IMG/VR virus record: IMGVR_UViG_3300030328_002852
Coordinates: 1-26,830 of that record
Reading direction: 5' to 3' (one strand)
Source of the DNA: a virus
DNA: 26,830 bases
This document shows, in pieces, positions 1 to 6,307 of the stretch. Every line of letters begins with the position of its first letter. The stretch's first letter is position 1. A program made the position numbers and the translations under genes. Below the pieces are notes generated by a model. It worked only from the letters and a program-made list of their open reading frames with translations, ran no database searches and was not told where the DNA came from.

Positions 1-61
1 TACCAAAACTTTTCTTGCTCCCCTGTGGAGCTGGGATTCCATACGCTCTAATTTTGATCAT
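1..61 (-). CDS. RusA-like Holliday-junction resolvase, N-terminus only
   Basis: Only the first 20 codons are in the window; the gene runs off the left edge. The readable peptide begins MIKIRAYGIPAPQGSKKSFG. The G-x-P-x-P-x-G-S-K-K segment after a short beta strand is typical of the start of phage RusA-family endonucleases, which resolve Holliday junctions and branched replication intermediates. The ATG (59-61) overlaps the end of the upstream gene by 14 bases, as is usual in this operon. The call rests on one short motif; the catalytic aspartates lie outside the window, so the assignment is plausible but not proven. Confidence 0.55.
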   Translation of the reverse strand, partial: MIKIRAYGIPAPQGSKKSFG

Positions 62-245
62 TTAAAGGAGCTGGAAATTTATCTGTTTCATGGTTAAACC
101 ATGAGTTCTCCTGAGCTGAATAAGCAGCTTGTTTCGCTTTGATTTTTCTTGTTTTTATTTTGTGAGCAAGTCTTAAGACCACATTCAAGTTTCTCATAGG
201 CAAATTATCAAGCCATTGATAAAGCTGAGATTTCGCTGTACTCAT
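48..245 (-). CDS. Small basic hypothetical protein (65 aa)
   Basis: I do not recognise this gene. It encodes 65 residues, with a lysine/arginine-rich centre (about residues 27-40) and an acidic to neutral C-terminus. The start (243-245) overlaps the stop of the preceding gene by four bases, and its end overlaps the RusA-like start by 14 bases. It is therefore most likely co-translated within the leftward early operon. No enzymatic motif or membrane segment is visible. Its position between recombination genes suggests a DNA-metabolism accessory role, which is inference from context only. Confidence 0.55.
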   Translation of the reverse strand: MSTAKSQLYQWLDNLPMRNLNVVLRLAHKIKTRKIKAKQAAYSAQENSWFNHETDKFPAPLNDQN

Positions 246-547
246 TTCTTTGCCTCATTAAAGATCCAGCTAATTGATTCAGTAAGAGTTGCAATTCCTT
301 TTTGTTTTTCTTCTTCCTGAAGCTTTTGTATTGCATCTGTATATTTCCACCTTTTAACTTCCCTTCTTTCAATTAATACTTCTCCTATTGCAAATTTATT
401 TTCTTCTGCATCTTCAAATTCTTGTAGTCCATTTTTTTCATAATGATCTTTGAATTTGATTAGTAGTTCTTTTTCTTTTCTGATCAATTCATTCTTCTTC
501 AATTTGACTTCGTTAAGTTCTTTTGAAAGTTCTTCAATGTTGATCAT
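242..547 (-). CDS. Coiled-coil hypothetical protein (101 aa)
   Basis: The reading frame is open further upstream, to 706. I place the start at ATG 545-547 (MINIEELSKELNEVK) because that gives a 14-base overlap with the preceding gene, whereas the longer version would lie over it for more than 150 bases. The protein is charged, with a predicted helical coiled coil at about residues 1-35, followed by a mixed region and an amphipathic C-terminus. I see no catalytic motif. Short coiled-coil proteins of this kind are common beside phage recombination genes. Function unknown. Confidence 0.6.
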   Translation of the reverse strand: MINIEELSKELNEVKLKKNELIRKEKELLIKFKDHYEKNGLQEFEDAEENKFAIGEVLIERREVKRWKYTDAIQKLQEEEKQKGIATLTESISWIFNEAKK

Positions 548-746
548 TTTCGGTTCTTGTGTCCAAGGTAAAAGATTGTTCGAGGTTGTTAAGTCGCCAA
601 GCTTTGGCTGCTTTTTTTTCTGCATCGGTTGGTTCATGATCGGGTACAAAATCGGGGCAAATGTCGTTCGGATAAATTCCTTTCTTACGGTTTTCCAAGA
701 ACCCATAAGGAAGATCTTTCACTGTGTTGGGTTTGGTAATAGTCAT
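534..746 (-). CDS. Hypothetical protein (70 aa)
   Basis: The frame is open back to 854, but ATG 744-746 (MTITKPNTVKDLPYG) is the more sensible start, since the upstream part would lie inside the previous gene. Even so it overlaps the end of 685-921 by 62 bases, which is large. The product is hydrophilic and acidic at the C-terminus, with no cysteine pairs, membrane helix or known motif. The stop overlaps the start of the next gene by 14 bases. Function unknown; assigned from operon packing and continuous coding. Confidence 0.5.
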   Translation of the reverse strand: MTITKPNTVKDLPYGFLENRKKGIYPNDICPDFVPDHEPTDAEKKAAKAWRLNNLEQSFTLDTRTENDQH

Positions 747-921
747 CTGGAAGTCCAGCACTTCTGGCCTCCTCCTTAAGAGGAAAACTAGGAAGCGGGT
801 TAGAGGCGAGAGATTCTGCATATTTAAAAAGTGCGATAGCAGGAACGTATGCAATAAGTAAAAGAAAAAGATTCAATCTTCTCCTGATTCTATTTTGCTT
901 AAGGAGGCTTAATTTATTCAT
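685..921 (-). CDS. Small membrane protein (78 aa)
   Basis: The start overlaps the stop of the nuclease gene as ATGA (918-921), the classic arrangement for translational coupling. The N-terminus is positively charged (residues 1-16), followed by one hydrophobic stretch (about residues 17-35, LNLFLLLIAYVPAIALF). This predicts a single membrane-spanning segment with a short soluble tail. A holin-like or membrane-anchor role is possible, but holins usually sit in a lysis cassette and no endolysin is adjacent. No assigned function. Confidence 0.55.
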   Translation of the reverse strand: MNKLSLLKQNRIRRRLNLFLLLIAYVPAIALFKYAESLASNPLPSFPLKEEARSAGLPDDYYQTQHSERSSLWVLGKP

Positions 922-1544
922 TGAAAATTATGCTCCGATTGAAATCTTTGCCATGCGGTGGTCCAGGCGTGCGAGCAGGTAATGGTTCCCTGGTTTGGTG
1001 AAACTGTTGTTTTTCCTGGCCTGCACCAAATCGTTCTAACTTCATCAGGAACAATTCCTGTTGATGTTTTTAGCAGGTGCAAATAACCCCCAAGCTGGGC
1101 ATCTGTTGAATATGGTTTTCTGTCGATAGCGCTTTGAGTTTTTAGATCAAGAAGAATAAGTTTTCCTTTCCAATAGCCAAGAGCATCAAAAGATCCTCCA
1201 AGTGAAATCCTTGGATCACACATTAAATATTCACTAGCTATGGGTTGAAACTCTTGAATAAATTTGTGTTGAAATAATGGAGTGACATAAGTTTCATGAT
1301 CAGGCCAGTAAAAGAAATCTTTCTCTTGCAAGAAATCAGCGAAGACTCTATGAATATCAACCCCTTTAAATTCCCAATTCGGTCTGTGCTTTTCTATTGC
1401 ATCTTTTTCATGCTGAGATTTCAACGCCCATAGCACTCCAGTCACCGATAATTTCATCACCTGATTAGAAGGCAAATGAGTATATTGATGCAGCTCTTGA
1501 TCAAGCTTTATTGGTTGGGGTTTTAGTCGTTCGAGTGTTTTCAT
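918..1544 (-). CDS. PD-(D/E)XK nuclease (RecB/Cas4-like exonuclease)
   Basis: The 208-residue product carries the ordered motifs of the RecB/Cas4/AddB nuclease fold. These are a histidine in a helix (GVDIHRVFADFL, H65), an aspartate in a beta strand (GGSFDALG, D120), the D-x-K pair (ILLDLKTQS, D133 and K135), and a Q-x-x-x-Y helix (QLGGYLHLL, Q150 and Y154). These residues would bind two metal ions and hydrolyse DNA. I see no cluster of four cysteines, so a Cas4-type iron-sulphur cluster is unlikely. In a phage early operon next to a RusA-like gene, the likely role is end resection for recombination or host DNA degradation. Fold confidence is high, exact role moderate. Confidence 0.75.
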   Translation of the reverse strand: MKTLERLKPQPIKLDQELHQYTHLPSNQVMKLSVTGVLWALKSQHEKDAIEKHRPNWEFKGVDIHRVFADFLQEKDFFYWPDHETYVTPLFQHKFIQEFQPIASEYLMCDPRISLGGSFDALGYWKGKLILLDLKTQSAIDRKPYSTDAQLGGYLHLLKTSTGIVPDEVRTIWCRPGKTTVSPNQGTITCSHAWTTAWQRFQSEHNFQ

Positions 1545-1576
1545 TTAATAATTACGGTTGCTTAGGGTGAATGTAT

Positions 1577-1945
1577 TTAGGCAGCTAGATCTTTTGGATC
1601 TGGGAAAGCTTCCACTTTCTCCACTACTTGACCGGACATAGAAAGCCATTCATTTCGGTTTCCTTCTATCCATTCCCTGCATAAGTTTCTATAGACAGGG
1701 GCTTTTGGATATTTAACAGTTGGCCTTGGAAATGTGTCATAACTTTCTGTTAGTCCATCTCCTAAATATTTAGGGATTTTGTGGCTTGGATTTGTAGCAT
1801 CCGCAGGATCTAGAGAATCAAATCTTGATTTTTCTAAGGCTGCATAGCCTGGGCTTGGTTTGTCGAAATCTTCAATAGTTGCTTTTCCAGATGCAACTAA
1901 TCTTGCAAGAACTTTTCCAGCTCCAGAGCTAATAAGTTTTTCCAT
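1577..1945 (-). CDS. Hypothetical protein (122 aa)
   Basis: Starts at ATG 1943-1945, with a good ribosome-binding site (AAGGAG on the minus strand, complement of about 1955-1960) at normal spacing. One base separates it from the preceding stop. The product has an amphipathic N-terminal helix (residues 1-25), a proline-rich middle and a C-terminal segment rich in aromatic residues. I recognise no domain. It is not membrane-bound and has no catalytic signature. Its place in an early operon suggests a replication or host-takeover function, which is context inference only. Confidence 0.6.
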   Translation of the reverse strand: MEKLISSGAGKVLARLVASGKATIEDFDKPSPGYAALEKSRFDSLDPADATNPSHKIPKYLGDGLTESYDTFPRPTVKYPKAPVYRNLCREWIEGNRNEWLSMSGQVVEKVEAFPDPKDLAA

Positions 1946-1946
1946 T

Positions 1947-2207
1947 TTATATTTCTCCTTTCCTATGTCTTGCTTCTAGCTTTACCCTTGCAGTCATGTT
2001 TTCCCTTTCCTCTTCTGAGTATTGAGAAAGGAATCTTTTTTTCTGTTCTTTGTCCCATCCTTGTAAATGCCAAGGCTCATGGAAAACTAAAGTCTTTTGT
2101 GTCTCCCTAACTTTTTCTCTGACATCAGGAACTGTTTTTAATTTTGGGTAAAGTTCAATCATTTCATTCATGTACTCATATTCTTTTTTTAGTGCGTCTA
2201 AATCCAT
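1947..2207 (-). CDS. Charged helical hypothetical protein (86 aa)
   Basis: Starts at ATG 2205-2207, directly after the stop of the preceding gene, with a strong GGAGG ribosome-binding site about nine bases upstream on the minus strand. The product is rich in glutamate, lysine and arginine and appears almost entirely helical. It has a tryptophan-containing segment near the centre (HEPWHLQGWDKEQ). No family recognised. It abuts the genes on both sides, so it is part of the same transcript. Confidence 0.6.
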   Translation of the reverse strand: MDLDALKKEYEYMNEMIELYPKLKTVPDVREKVRETQKTLVFHEPWHLQGWDKEQKKRFLSQYSEEERENMTARVKLEARHRKGEI

Positions 2208-2612
2208 TTATTTTCCCTCCAAAGTTGCTAATACACCTTTTCCAGTTAATTCAGTTTTCTTTAAATCTTCCCCTTTTAGATAAGGGCTTTTTGCTTGAGG
2301 GTTAAATTTATGGCCCATCTTCATACGATGTTCCAAGTCTTGTTTTAAGCCCCATGAATAATTGGGCATCTCGTTCTCCAGGCGAAATAAATACCTGAGC
2401 ATCGAAATATGAACAGCCAAATCTTTGGATGGCTTGGGGTCCATCAAATACTGGTTAGAGGCATAAGCCCACATTTGGTCAGATACAACATCCTTAACTA
2501 ATTGAGGAAGTGTTAACCAAAGAGTGGCTAGATCTTCTGAATCAAGACTCTTTCCATAAGGCGAAATCTTGTAAGTGGTTTTTAAAACCTGAGTAAATAC
2601 TTTTGCTTGCAT
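2208..2612 (-). CDS. Hypothetical protein, possibly replication-associated (134 aa)
   Basis: Begins at ATG 2610-2612, two bases after the stop of the first gene in the operon. The N-terminal half (residues 20-75) is helical, with a repeating hydrophobic pattern and a tryptophan (ATLWLTLPQLVKDVV). The overall look resembles small phage helicase-loader or replication accessory proteins, but no P-loop or defined motif is present, so that is only a suggestion. The C-terminus is basic and probably disordered. It shares the operon with a nuclease and a resolvase. Confidence 0.55.
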   Translation of the reverse strand: MQAKVFTQVLKTTYKISPYGKSLDSEDLATLWLTLPQLVKDVVSDQMWAYASNQYLMDPKPSKDLAVHISMLRYLFRLENEMPNYSWGLKQDLEHRMKMGHKFNPQAKSPYLKGEDLKKTELTGKGVLATLEGK

Positions 2613-2614
2613 GA

Positions 2615-3094
2615 TTAATAAAGTGATGGGGCATTGTCCATTGCTTCAAAGTCCAATTCTTTCTCCTGCCTTTTTATGACTCTTGGCAATCCATATTGTT
2701 CATAGTTGGATAGCGTGATTGATTTCCATTTATTGGCAATAGCCAATTCAAGTTGAGCCTTTGCTACATCAAAGCCATATTTGTCCTTAACTCCTAAAAG
2801 CCCTTTATGACCACAAAGCAAAGCCCATGCCTGCTTTGACTTAGAACCTGGCTTAACTACCCAATAGCTATCAATTAATGGTTTAAGTTCTTGTAGTTGT
2901 TTTGGAACTAAATTTTTATTGTTTCTCTTATTGTTAGTTTTAATGATGGCATAGCTGTCAACACTCTTCAAAACCAACTCATTCACAAAGGCTTCTTTGT
3001 TTAAATGTGAAGGTAGTCGTGCATTGACTTTTGCTTCTGCCTCAGGAGACAAGCGTGGTCTATACGGTCTTTTTCTGTCGCCAATTAGGGGCAT
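2615..3094 (-). CDS. First gene of leftward early operon; basic protein (159 aa)
   Basis: This is the promoter-proximal gene of the leftward operon. The product has a basic, proline-containing N-terminus, a lysine/asparagine-rich linker (about residues 53-63) and a C-terminal helical region ending in an acidic tail. The segment VAKAQLELAIANKWKSI resembles the C-terminal 'A..AI..GW.GI' motif seen in several phage replication initiator proteins. A DNA-binding replication or recombination role is therefore possible. No helix-turn-helix can be asserted by eye. The next gene starts two bases after its stop. Confidence 0.55.
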   Translation of the reverse strand: MPLIGDRKRPYRPRLSPEAEAKVNARLPSHLNKEAFVNELVLKSVDSYAIIKTNNKRNNKNLVPKQLQELKPLIDSYWVVKPGSKSKQAWALLCGHKGLLGVKDKYGFDVAKAQLELAIANKWKSITLSNYEQYGLPRVIKRQEKELDFEAMDNAPSLY

Positions 3095-3226
3095 GGTGTG
3101 ATCCAGTTATGTGCCGAGTGTCTCCCCATTATGCCCCAAGAATGCCCCAGGGTCAATTATTCCCCAAGAATAAATTTCTACAATTCTTAACACTGTTATC
3201 ATAGAAATATCAAAGCAGGGTTCCAC
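3095..3226. promoter_or_regulatory. Divergent control region with CCCC-phased repeats
   Basis: This 132-bp gap separates the leftward operon (start 3094) from a rightward small gene (start 3227). It contains four CCCC tracts at 3124, 3134, 3145 and 3162. The first three lie 10 and 11 bp apart, so they would face one side of the helix. The fuller unit is CCCCAAGAAT, seen at 3134-3143 and 3162-3171. A near copy, TGCCCCAAGTAT, lies at 7652-7663 just upstream of the integrase start. I infer operators for a phage regulator. No repressor gene is visible in the window. Confidence 0.45.
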
Positions 3227-3382
3227 ATGAAACTCTCCACCGCACAAATTAAAAAAAGCCTTATCACCTCAGGTGCTGATCCTTTTCAAGTTGCAGCAGA
3301 AGCCATTGAAAGAGGTGACAGACTACTAGCTCACACCCAACGACTTGAAGAGATGATTCAAAACTCTTCCCTTAAGAATTAA
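3227..3382 (+). CDS. Small helical protein (51 aa)
   Basis: An ATG-started frame of 51 codons facing away from the leftward operon (begins MKLSTAQIKKSLITSG, ends SSLKN). It is predicted to be wholly helical, with alternating charged and aliphatic residues. It is the only rightward gene in the left arm and starts right after the CCCC repeat region, the position often taken by a lysogeny or early regulator in temperate phages. It is too short for me to see a helix-turn-helix. Its last 11 bases overlap the end of the convergent gene 3372-3602. Real-gene status is likely but not certain. Confidence 0.5.
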   Translation: MKLSTAQIKKSLITSGADPFQVAAEAIERGDRLLAHTQRLEEMIQNSSLKN

Positions 3383-3602
3383 GGATTCTCCTGATCATCC
3401 AGCTCTTACTATTTGTATGGCTACAGCCAGCCATCTTTGCTAATTCTTTTTTACTCTTACCCCTATAAATTTCTTCCAGTTGTGGATCACTAATAATTCT
3501 TTTCTCTGGTGATCTATAAACAAACAAAGACCCAATCCCTTTCATTAACTTTCTAATCCATTTAAATAAGAAAAACTTTTTCTTAAAACCTCCTCTTCTC
3601 AT
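3372..3602 (-). CDS. Small basic protein with HTH-like C-terminus (76 aa)
   Basis: The frame is open to 3635, but ATG 3600-3602 (MRRGGFKKKFFLFKW) is preferred because it forms an ATGA overlap with the stop of the upstream gene. The N-terminal 30 residues are very basic and aromatic. The C-terminal half (about residues 40-75, EEIYRGKSKKELAKMAGCSHTNSK) reads like a helix-turn-helix ('...KELAKMAGCS...'). This could be a DNA-binding regulator near the terminase genes and the divergent control regions. Target unknown. Confidence 0.5.
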   Translation of the reverse strand: MRRGGFKKKFFLFKWIRKLMKGIGSLFVYRSPEKRIISDPQLEEIYRGKSKKELAKMAGCSHTNSKSWMIRRILNS

Positions 3603-3811
3603 TCCCCTGCCCCAGACATTGTAATTCTGGTACACATCTTGTATTCACTTTTTAAAATATCTTTTCCATCGCATCCTTCCCTATAGCATTTAAGCGCTTG
3701 CCATCCCAATCCATAAACCCTCCTTTCATGACCATTAGGGCATTTAATTACAGCTCCTGTATTTGGTAATCTCTTTCCTTTCTCGATTGGTACAAATACA
3801 TTTACTGTCAA
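3599..3811 (-). CDS. Zinc-ribbon-like small protein (70 aa)
   Basis: The product contains a CPNGHE motif (about residues 24-29) and, about 18 residues on, C-Y-R-E-G-C. Together these supply the cysteine and histidine ligands for a treble-clef or zinc-ribbon fold. Small zinc-ribbon proteins are common in phage genomes and usually bind nucleic acid or a host protein. The stop overlaps the start of the next gene as ATGA. The divergent start relative to terS (93-bp gap) suggests it marks the beginning of a leftward transcript. Confidence 0.55.
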   Translation of the reverse strand: MTVNVFVPIEKGKRLPNTGAVIKCPNGHERRVYGLGWQALKCYREGCDGKDILKSEYKMCTRITMSGAGE

Positions 3812-3904
3812 TTTTTTCTCCCTTTTTTTATCAAAGTATACCCATCCTTAGGCAGAATGAAATCTTTTCTAGTACTCTGTCCTTATTAGCCTTTATTCTT
3901 CAGA
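3812..3904. promoter_or_regulatory. Divergent gap before terminase genes
   Basis: A 93-bp AT-rich gap between the leftward zinc-ribbon gene and the rightward terS. By position it should hold divergent promoters, and it is where a cos or pac packaging site would be expected. I see AT-rich stretches but no clear -35/-10 pair and no convincing inverted repeat, so this is a positional call only. Confidence 0.25.
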
Positions 3905-4234
3905 GTGACAAAGAAAGGTAAGAAAGGAACTAAATATGAAGTCAGCTCTAGAATTTCTGCTGTTTATGGACTCTTAGCATCGGCAGCTAGTAGGCAAGAA
4001 ATTATTCAACACTGTTCAGTAAATTTCAATGTGTCAGAGAGACAAGCTGATACTTATATAACAAGAGCAAGAGAACAAATTTCTAAAGATTGTGAATTAT
4101 CCAGACCTGCTTTTTTGGCTGAATGTTTAACACGTCTTAGAAATTATGAGAAGGCTGCAATTAAAAGAGGTCATATTCAAGTGGCTGTAAATTCTGTAAG
4201 ACTTCAAGCTGAATTGGTTGGCATTGCTTCATGA
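3905..4234 (+). CDS. terS: Terminase small subunit (probable)
   Basis: The 109-residue product begins at GTG 3905 with a lysine-rich tail. A helical DNA-binding region follows (about residues 30-60, SRQEIIQHCSVNFNVSERQ) that looks like a helix-turn-helix, and the C-terminus is helical and probably oligomerising. This architecture, the size and the immediate position before terL (ATGA overlap at 4231-4234) fit a small terminase, which recognises the packaging site and presents DNA to the large subunit. The assignment depends mainly on gene order, because small terminases are poorly conserved in sequence. Confidence 0.7.
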   Translation: MTKKGKKGTKYEVSSRISAVYGLLASAASRQEIIQHCSVNFNVSERQADTYITRAREQISKDCELSRPAFLAECLTRLRNYEKAAIKRGHIQVAVNSVRLQAELVGIAS

Positions 4235-5559
4235 GTCTTTTATTAGACTCTTGCCCTGGTGGATTACTTTTAGAACCGCCTGAACCTGCAACATCTAAAT
4301 TTGATTACTTAGCTTTATCTCAAAAACTTTATACAAATCTAACTGAACCACAAAAGTTGGTTTATGACGCTGGAGTGAGATTTACTTATCTCTGTTCAGG
4401 TAGAAGATTTGGAAAAACTTATTTAGCAATTACCAGATTAATTAATTGGGCTATTGAAAAGCCTGGTGGTCTTTTTTATTACGTTACTGCTACCTATCGC
4501 ATGGCAAAACAAATTGCTTGGATTCAACTAAAGCAGATGGTTCCCATGGAGATATTTGCATCAAAAAATGAAAGTGATTTATCTGTAACTCTCACTAATG
4601 GATCAACTATTTCTTTAAAAGGTGCAGAAGATCCAGACAAATTAAGAGGGGTTTCTTTGTCTGGAGTTGTTGTTGATGAGGCGGCGTTTGTCAGGGAAGA
4701 TGCTTGGACAATGGTATTAAGGCCAGCTCTTTCTGATCAACAGGGTCCAGCTTGGTTTATTACTACACCCGCTGGATTGAACTGGTTTGCTGAGGCATGG
4801 TCAAATGCAGAAGATGATGATGATTGTTCTACCTTTTCATTCACTACTGTTGAAGGTGGCCATGTATCGAAGGAAGAAGTAGAGGCAGCAAAAAGAACAT
4901 TAGACAGCCGAACTTTTAGCCAAGAATATGAAGCCAGCTTTGTTAATTTGGTTGGTCGGGTTGTTCCAGACTTTGATGAAAATAATATCTCTGAAGATGT
5001 TGTTGATTTAGGTGGTGAGCTTCTTGTTTTCGCAGATTTCAACGTGTCTCCCATGCACTGGATCATTTGCCAAAGAGTTGGTGGTGATCAATTACATGCC
5101 TTTGATGAGATTCATATTAAAGAAACTCATACAGATGAGGCTTGTTCAGAATTGCTTAGGCGTTATCCAAACAGAGAAATAAAAGCCTTTCCAGATCCAA
5201 CTGGTAATGCTAGAAAAACTTCTGCTGGAGGAATTACTGATCATGGCATCCTAAGAAATAGAGGTATCTGGGTTTATCCAAATAAAAGCCCTTATGGACA
5301 GACTGATAAAAGAAATGCGGTTAATGCAATGGTTATGGATGCAGAAGGAACAAGAAGATTCTTTATCCATCCAAGGTGTAAGCAAACAATTAAATCACTT
5401 AGGAACTTGACCTTTAAAGAAGGAACCAATATTCCAGATAAGGATTCAGGTTGGGATCATGGATGGGACGCAATTTCATACGGGATATTAGGAGCGTTTA
5501 ATAGAGTGAAGCCCTGGAAGTCTGGTAAGGCAAAAGCAAAGGTTGCTCAGATTTGGTAA
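4231..5559 (+). CDS. terL: Terminase large subunit
   Basis: A complete 442-residue packaging motor. The N-terminal ATPase domain has a Walker A motif (SGRRFGKT, residues 56-63), a Walker B motif with its catalytic glutamate (VVVDE, 146-150) and a coupling motif (WFITTPAG). The C-terminal nuclease domain shows the expected acidic residues: VFADFNVSP (D269), FPDPTG (D322) and DHGWDAISYGI (D409 or D413). It would pump DNA into a prohead docked at a portal and cut it to length. Portal genes normally follow directly, but here a non-coding stretch and the integrase follow instead. The frame is intact, with no sign of decay. Confidence 0.95.
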   Translation: MSLLLDSCPGGLLLEPPEPATSKFDYLALSQKLYTNLTEPQKLVYDAGVRFTYLCSGRRFGKTYLAITRLINWAIEKPGGLFYYVTATYRMAKQIAWIQLKQMVPMEIFASKNESDLSVTLTNGSTISLKGAEDPDKLRGVSLSGVVVDEAAFVREDAWTMVLRPALSDQQGPAWFITTPAGLNWFAEAWSNAEDDDDCSTFSFTTVEGGHVSKEEVEAAKRTLDSRTFSQEYEASFVNLVGRVVPDFDENNISEDVVDLGGELLVFADFNVSPMHWIICQRVGGDQLHAFDEIHIKETHTDEACSELLRRYPNREIKAFPDPTGNARKTSAGGITDHGILRNRGIWVYPNKSPYGQTDKRNAVNAMVMDAEGTRRFFIHPRCKQTIKSLRNLTFKEGTNIPDKDSGWDHGWDAISYGILGAFNRVKPWKSGKAKAKVAQIW

Positions 5560-5707
5560 CTGTCTAATGTCGCAGGTAAAAAACTAAAACTTTTATTTTT
5601 CCTACTTACACCCCCCATGTACGGTCCTTCCCATTGTGCTTCCTTAAGGGAAACAGTATACTAAGAATGTAGAAAAGACAGACAAGACAAACAAAACCCT
5701 AAGTACA

Positions 5708-5825
5708 CGGGCTGTAAGTCAAGTCAAACAACATCTAACAAGTTCAGGTACCGCCAGACCAAACCTTTTGAAATGGGTCAGGCCGCAAAAGATAAGCGTA
5801 ACCTTTAATGCTACCGATCAGCCCG
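5708..5825 (+). ncRNA. Candidate structured RNA downstream of terL
   Basis: Between terL and the integrase operon, 5560-5985 has no convincing gene. Inside it, CGGGCTG (5708-5714) pairs perfectly with CAGCCCG (5819-5825), closing a domain of about 118 nt. Within the domain, GCC-A-GACC (5753-5760) pairs with GGTC-A-GGC (5776-5783) around one A.A mismatch, and AGC/GCT and GGTA/TACC can add weaker helices. A rho-independent terminator follows at 5856-5880. I could not match it to tmRNA, 6S, RNase P, a group I or group II intron, or a hammerhead. It could be a small RNA, a structured 3' UTR of terL, or part of a packaging site. Confidence 0.4.
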
Positions 5826-5855
5826 AAACACTATCTAGGGGCAGATCTAAATTAA

Positions 5856-5880
5856 GCCTCCTTAATCGGAGGTTTTTTTT
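5856..5880 (+). terminator. Rho-independent terminator after terL and the structured RNA
   Basis: CCTCC (5857-5861) pairs with GGAGG (5868-5872) around a six-base loop and is followed by eight T residues (5873-5880). The stem extends by weak flanking pairs (AAG with TTT). It would end the terminase transcript and define the 3' end of the candidate RNA. Confidence 0.8.
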
Positions 5881-5956
5881 ATGGGATTCATTAGAATAAG
5901 ATTGCTGTTTATCCATGCAACTTATTTCTTAAGCACTTGACGGGAATTAGATATCC

Positions 5957-5987
5957 AACCTCTTGGCTTTATTGCTAAGGGGTTTTT
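5957..5987 (+). terminator. Second rightward terminator, facing the integrase operon
   Basis: AACCTCTTGGC (5957-5967) and GCTAAGGGGTT (5974-5984) form an 11-bp stem with two G.T pairs and a TTTATT loop, followed by a T-run to 5987. It lies between the rightward terminase transcript and the convergent leftward integrase operon, so it insulates the two. Confidence 0.7.
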
Positions 5988-6150
5988 ATTTGCTGGTTTT
6001 TTCTTTCAACATCCCAACTTCTACCTCTAGTGCGTTGAGCCTTTTAAAGATTTCGACTGTATAGGCTTCTTTCCTTTTACCACTATTAGCAACGACCATT
6101 GCAACGCAACTAATAGCAGCTCCTAAAACAGCGGCAATTATTTCATTCAT
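5986..6150 (-). CDS. Small membrane/coiled-coil protein (54 aa)
   Basis: A 54-codon frame from ATG 6148-6150 to TAA at 5986-5988. Residues 4-21 (IIAAVLGAAISCVAMVVA) form a clear hydrophobic span. A basic turn (GKRKEA) and an amphipathic heptad-like helix (about residues 31-51) follow. Its start lies inside the end of the preceding gene (8-base overlap), so it is coupled in the integrase operon. The layout resembles small holin- or spanin-accessory proteins, but with no endolysin nearby a lysis role is speculative. It may be a lysogeny-expressed membrane protein. Confidence 0.55.
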   Translation of the reverse strand: MNEIIAAVLGAAISCVAMVVANSGKRKEAYTVEIFKRLNALEVEVGMLKEKTSK

Positions 6151-6298
6151 TTTCTAAAAGGCTTTTCCATTTGAGATAAGTTTCTAATTCTTTTCCTAAT
6201 CCATTTAGTAGACCATTTGTTCTTTTGTCTAAGTGGTACATCTTTTCAATTAATGATGCCCTTTCAGTTGTTTCTTGAGGAGTAATGTTCTTTGTCAT
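6143..6298 (-). CDS. Small helical protein downstream of integrase (51 aa)
   Basis: A 51-codon frame (MTKNITPQETTERASLIEK...) beginning ten bases after the integrase stop and overlapping the next gene by eight bases. The product is hydrophilic, charged and probably helical throughout. Small genes beside integrases are often excisionases or regulators, but I see no winged-helix or MerR-like motif here, so that role is only a possibility. Tight spacing argues that it is translated from the integrase transcript. Confidence 0.5.
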   Translation of the reverse strand: MTKNITPQETTERASLIEKMYHLDKRTNGLLNGLGKELETYLKWKSLLENE

Positions 6299-6307
6299 TC
6301 AATAATA

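Noticed and set aside
450-779. Rightward 109-codon frame in the early operon
   Set aside because: It is the complement of the coupled leftward genes, with a phenylalanine/serine-rich composition typical of antisense reading of lysine/glutamate-rich helices.
4737-5066. Leftward 109-codon frame inside terL
   Set aside because: It is the reverse shadow of a strongly supported terminase gene, with low-complexity serine/threonine composition.
5567-5660. A portal gene start with a slippery heptamer (A AAA AAC) just after terL
   Set aside because: ATG TCG CAG GTA AAA AAC TAA ends after six codons. The -1 frame runs only about 27 more codons, with no portal-like sequence. Chance is the simpler explanation.
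5560-5880. Group I/II intron, tmRNA, RNase P or hammerhead
   Set aside because: I could not find a group I P7/P3 pairing, a domain V with GAAA loop, a tRNA-like end, or the CUGANGA/GAAA core. Isolated resemblances such as GTTCAGG and GAAAC are too short.
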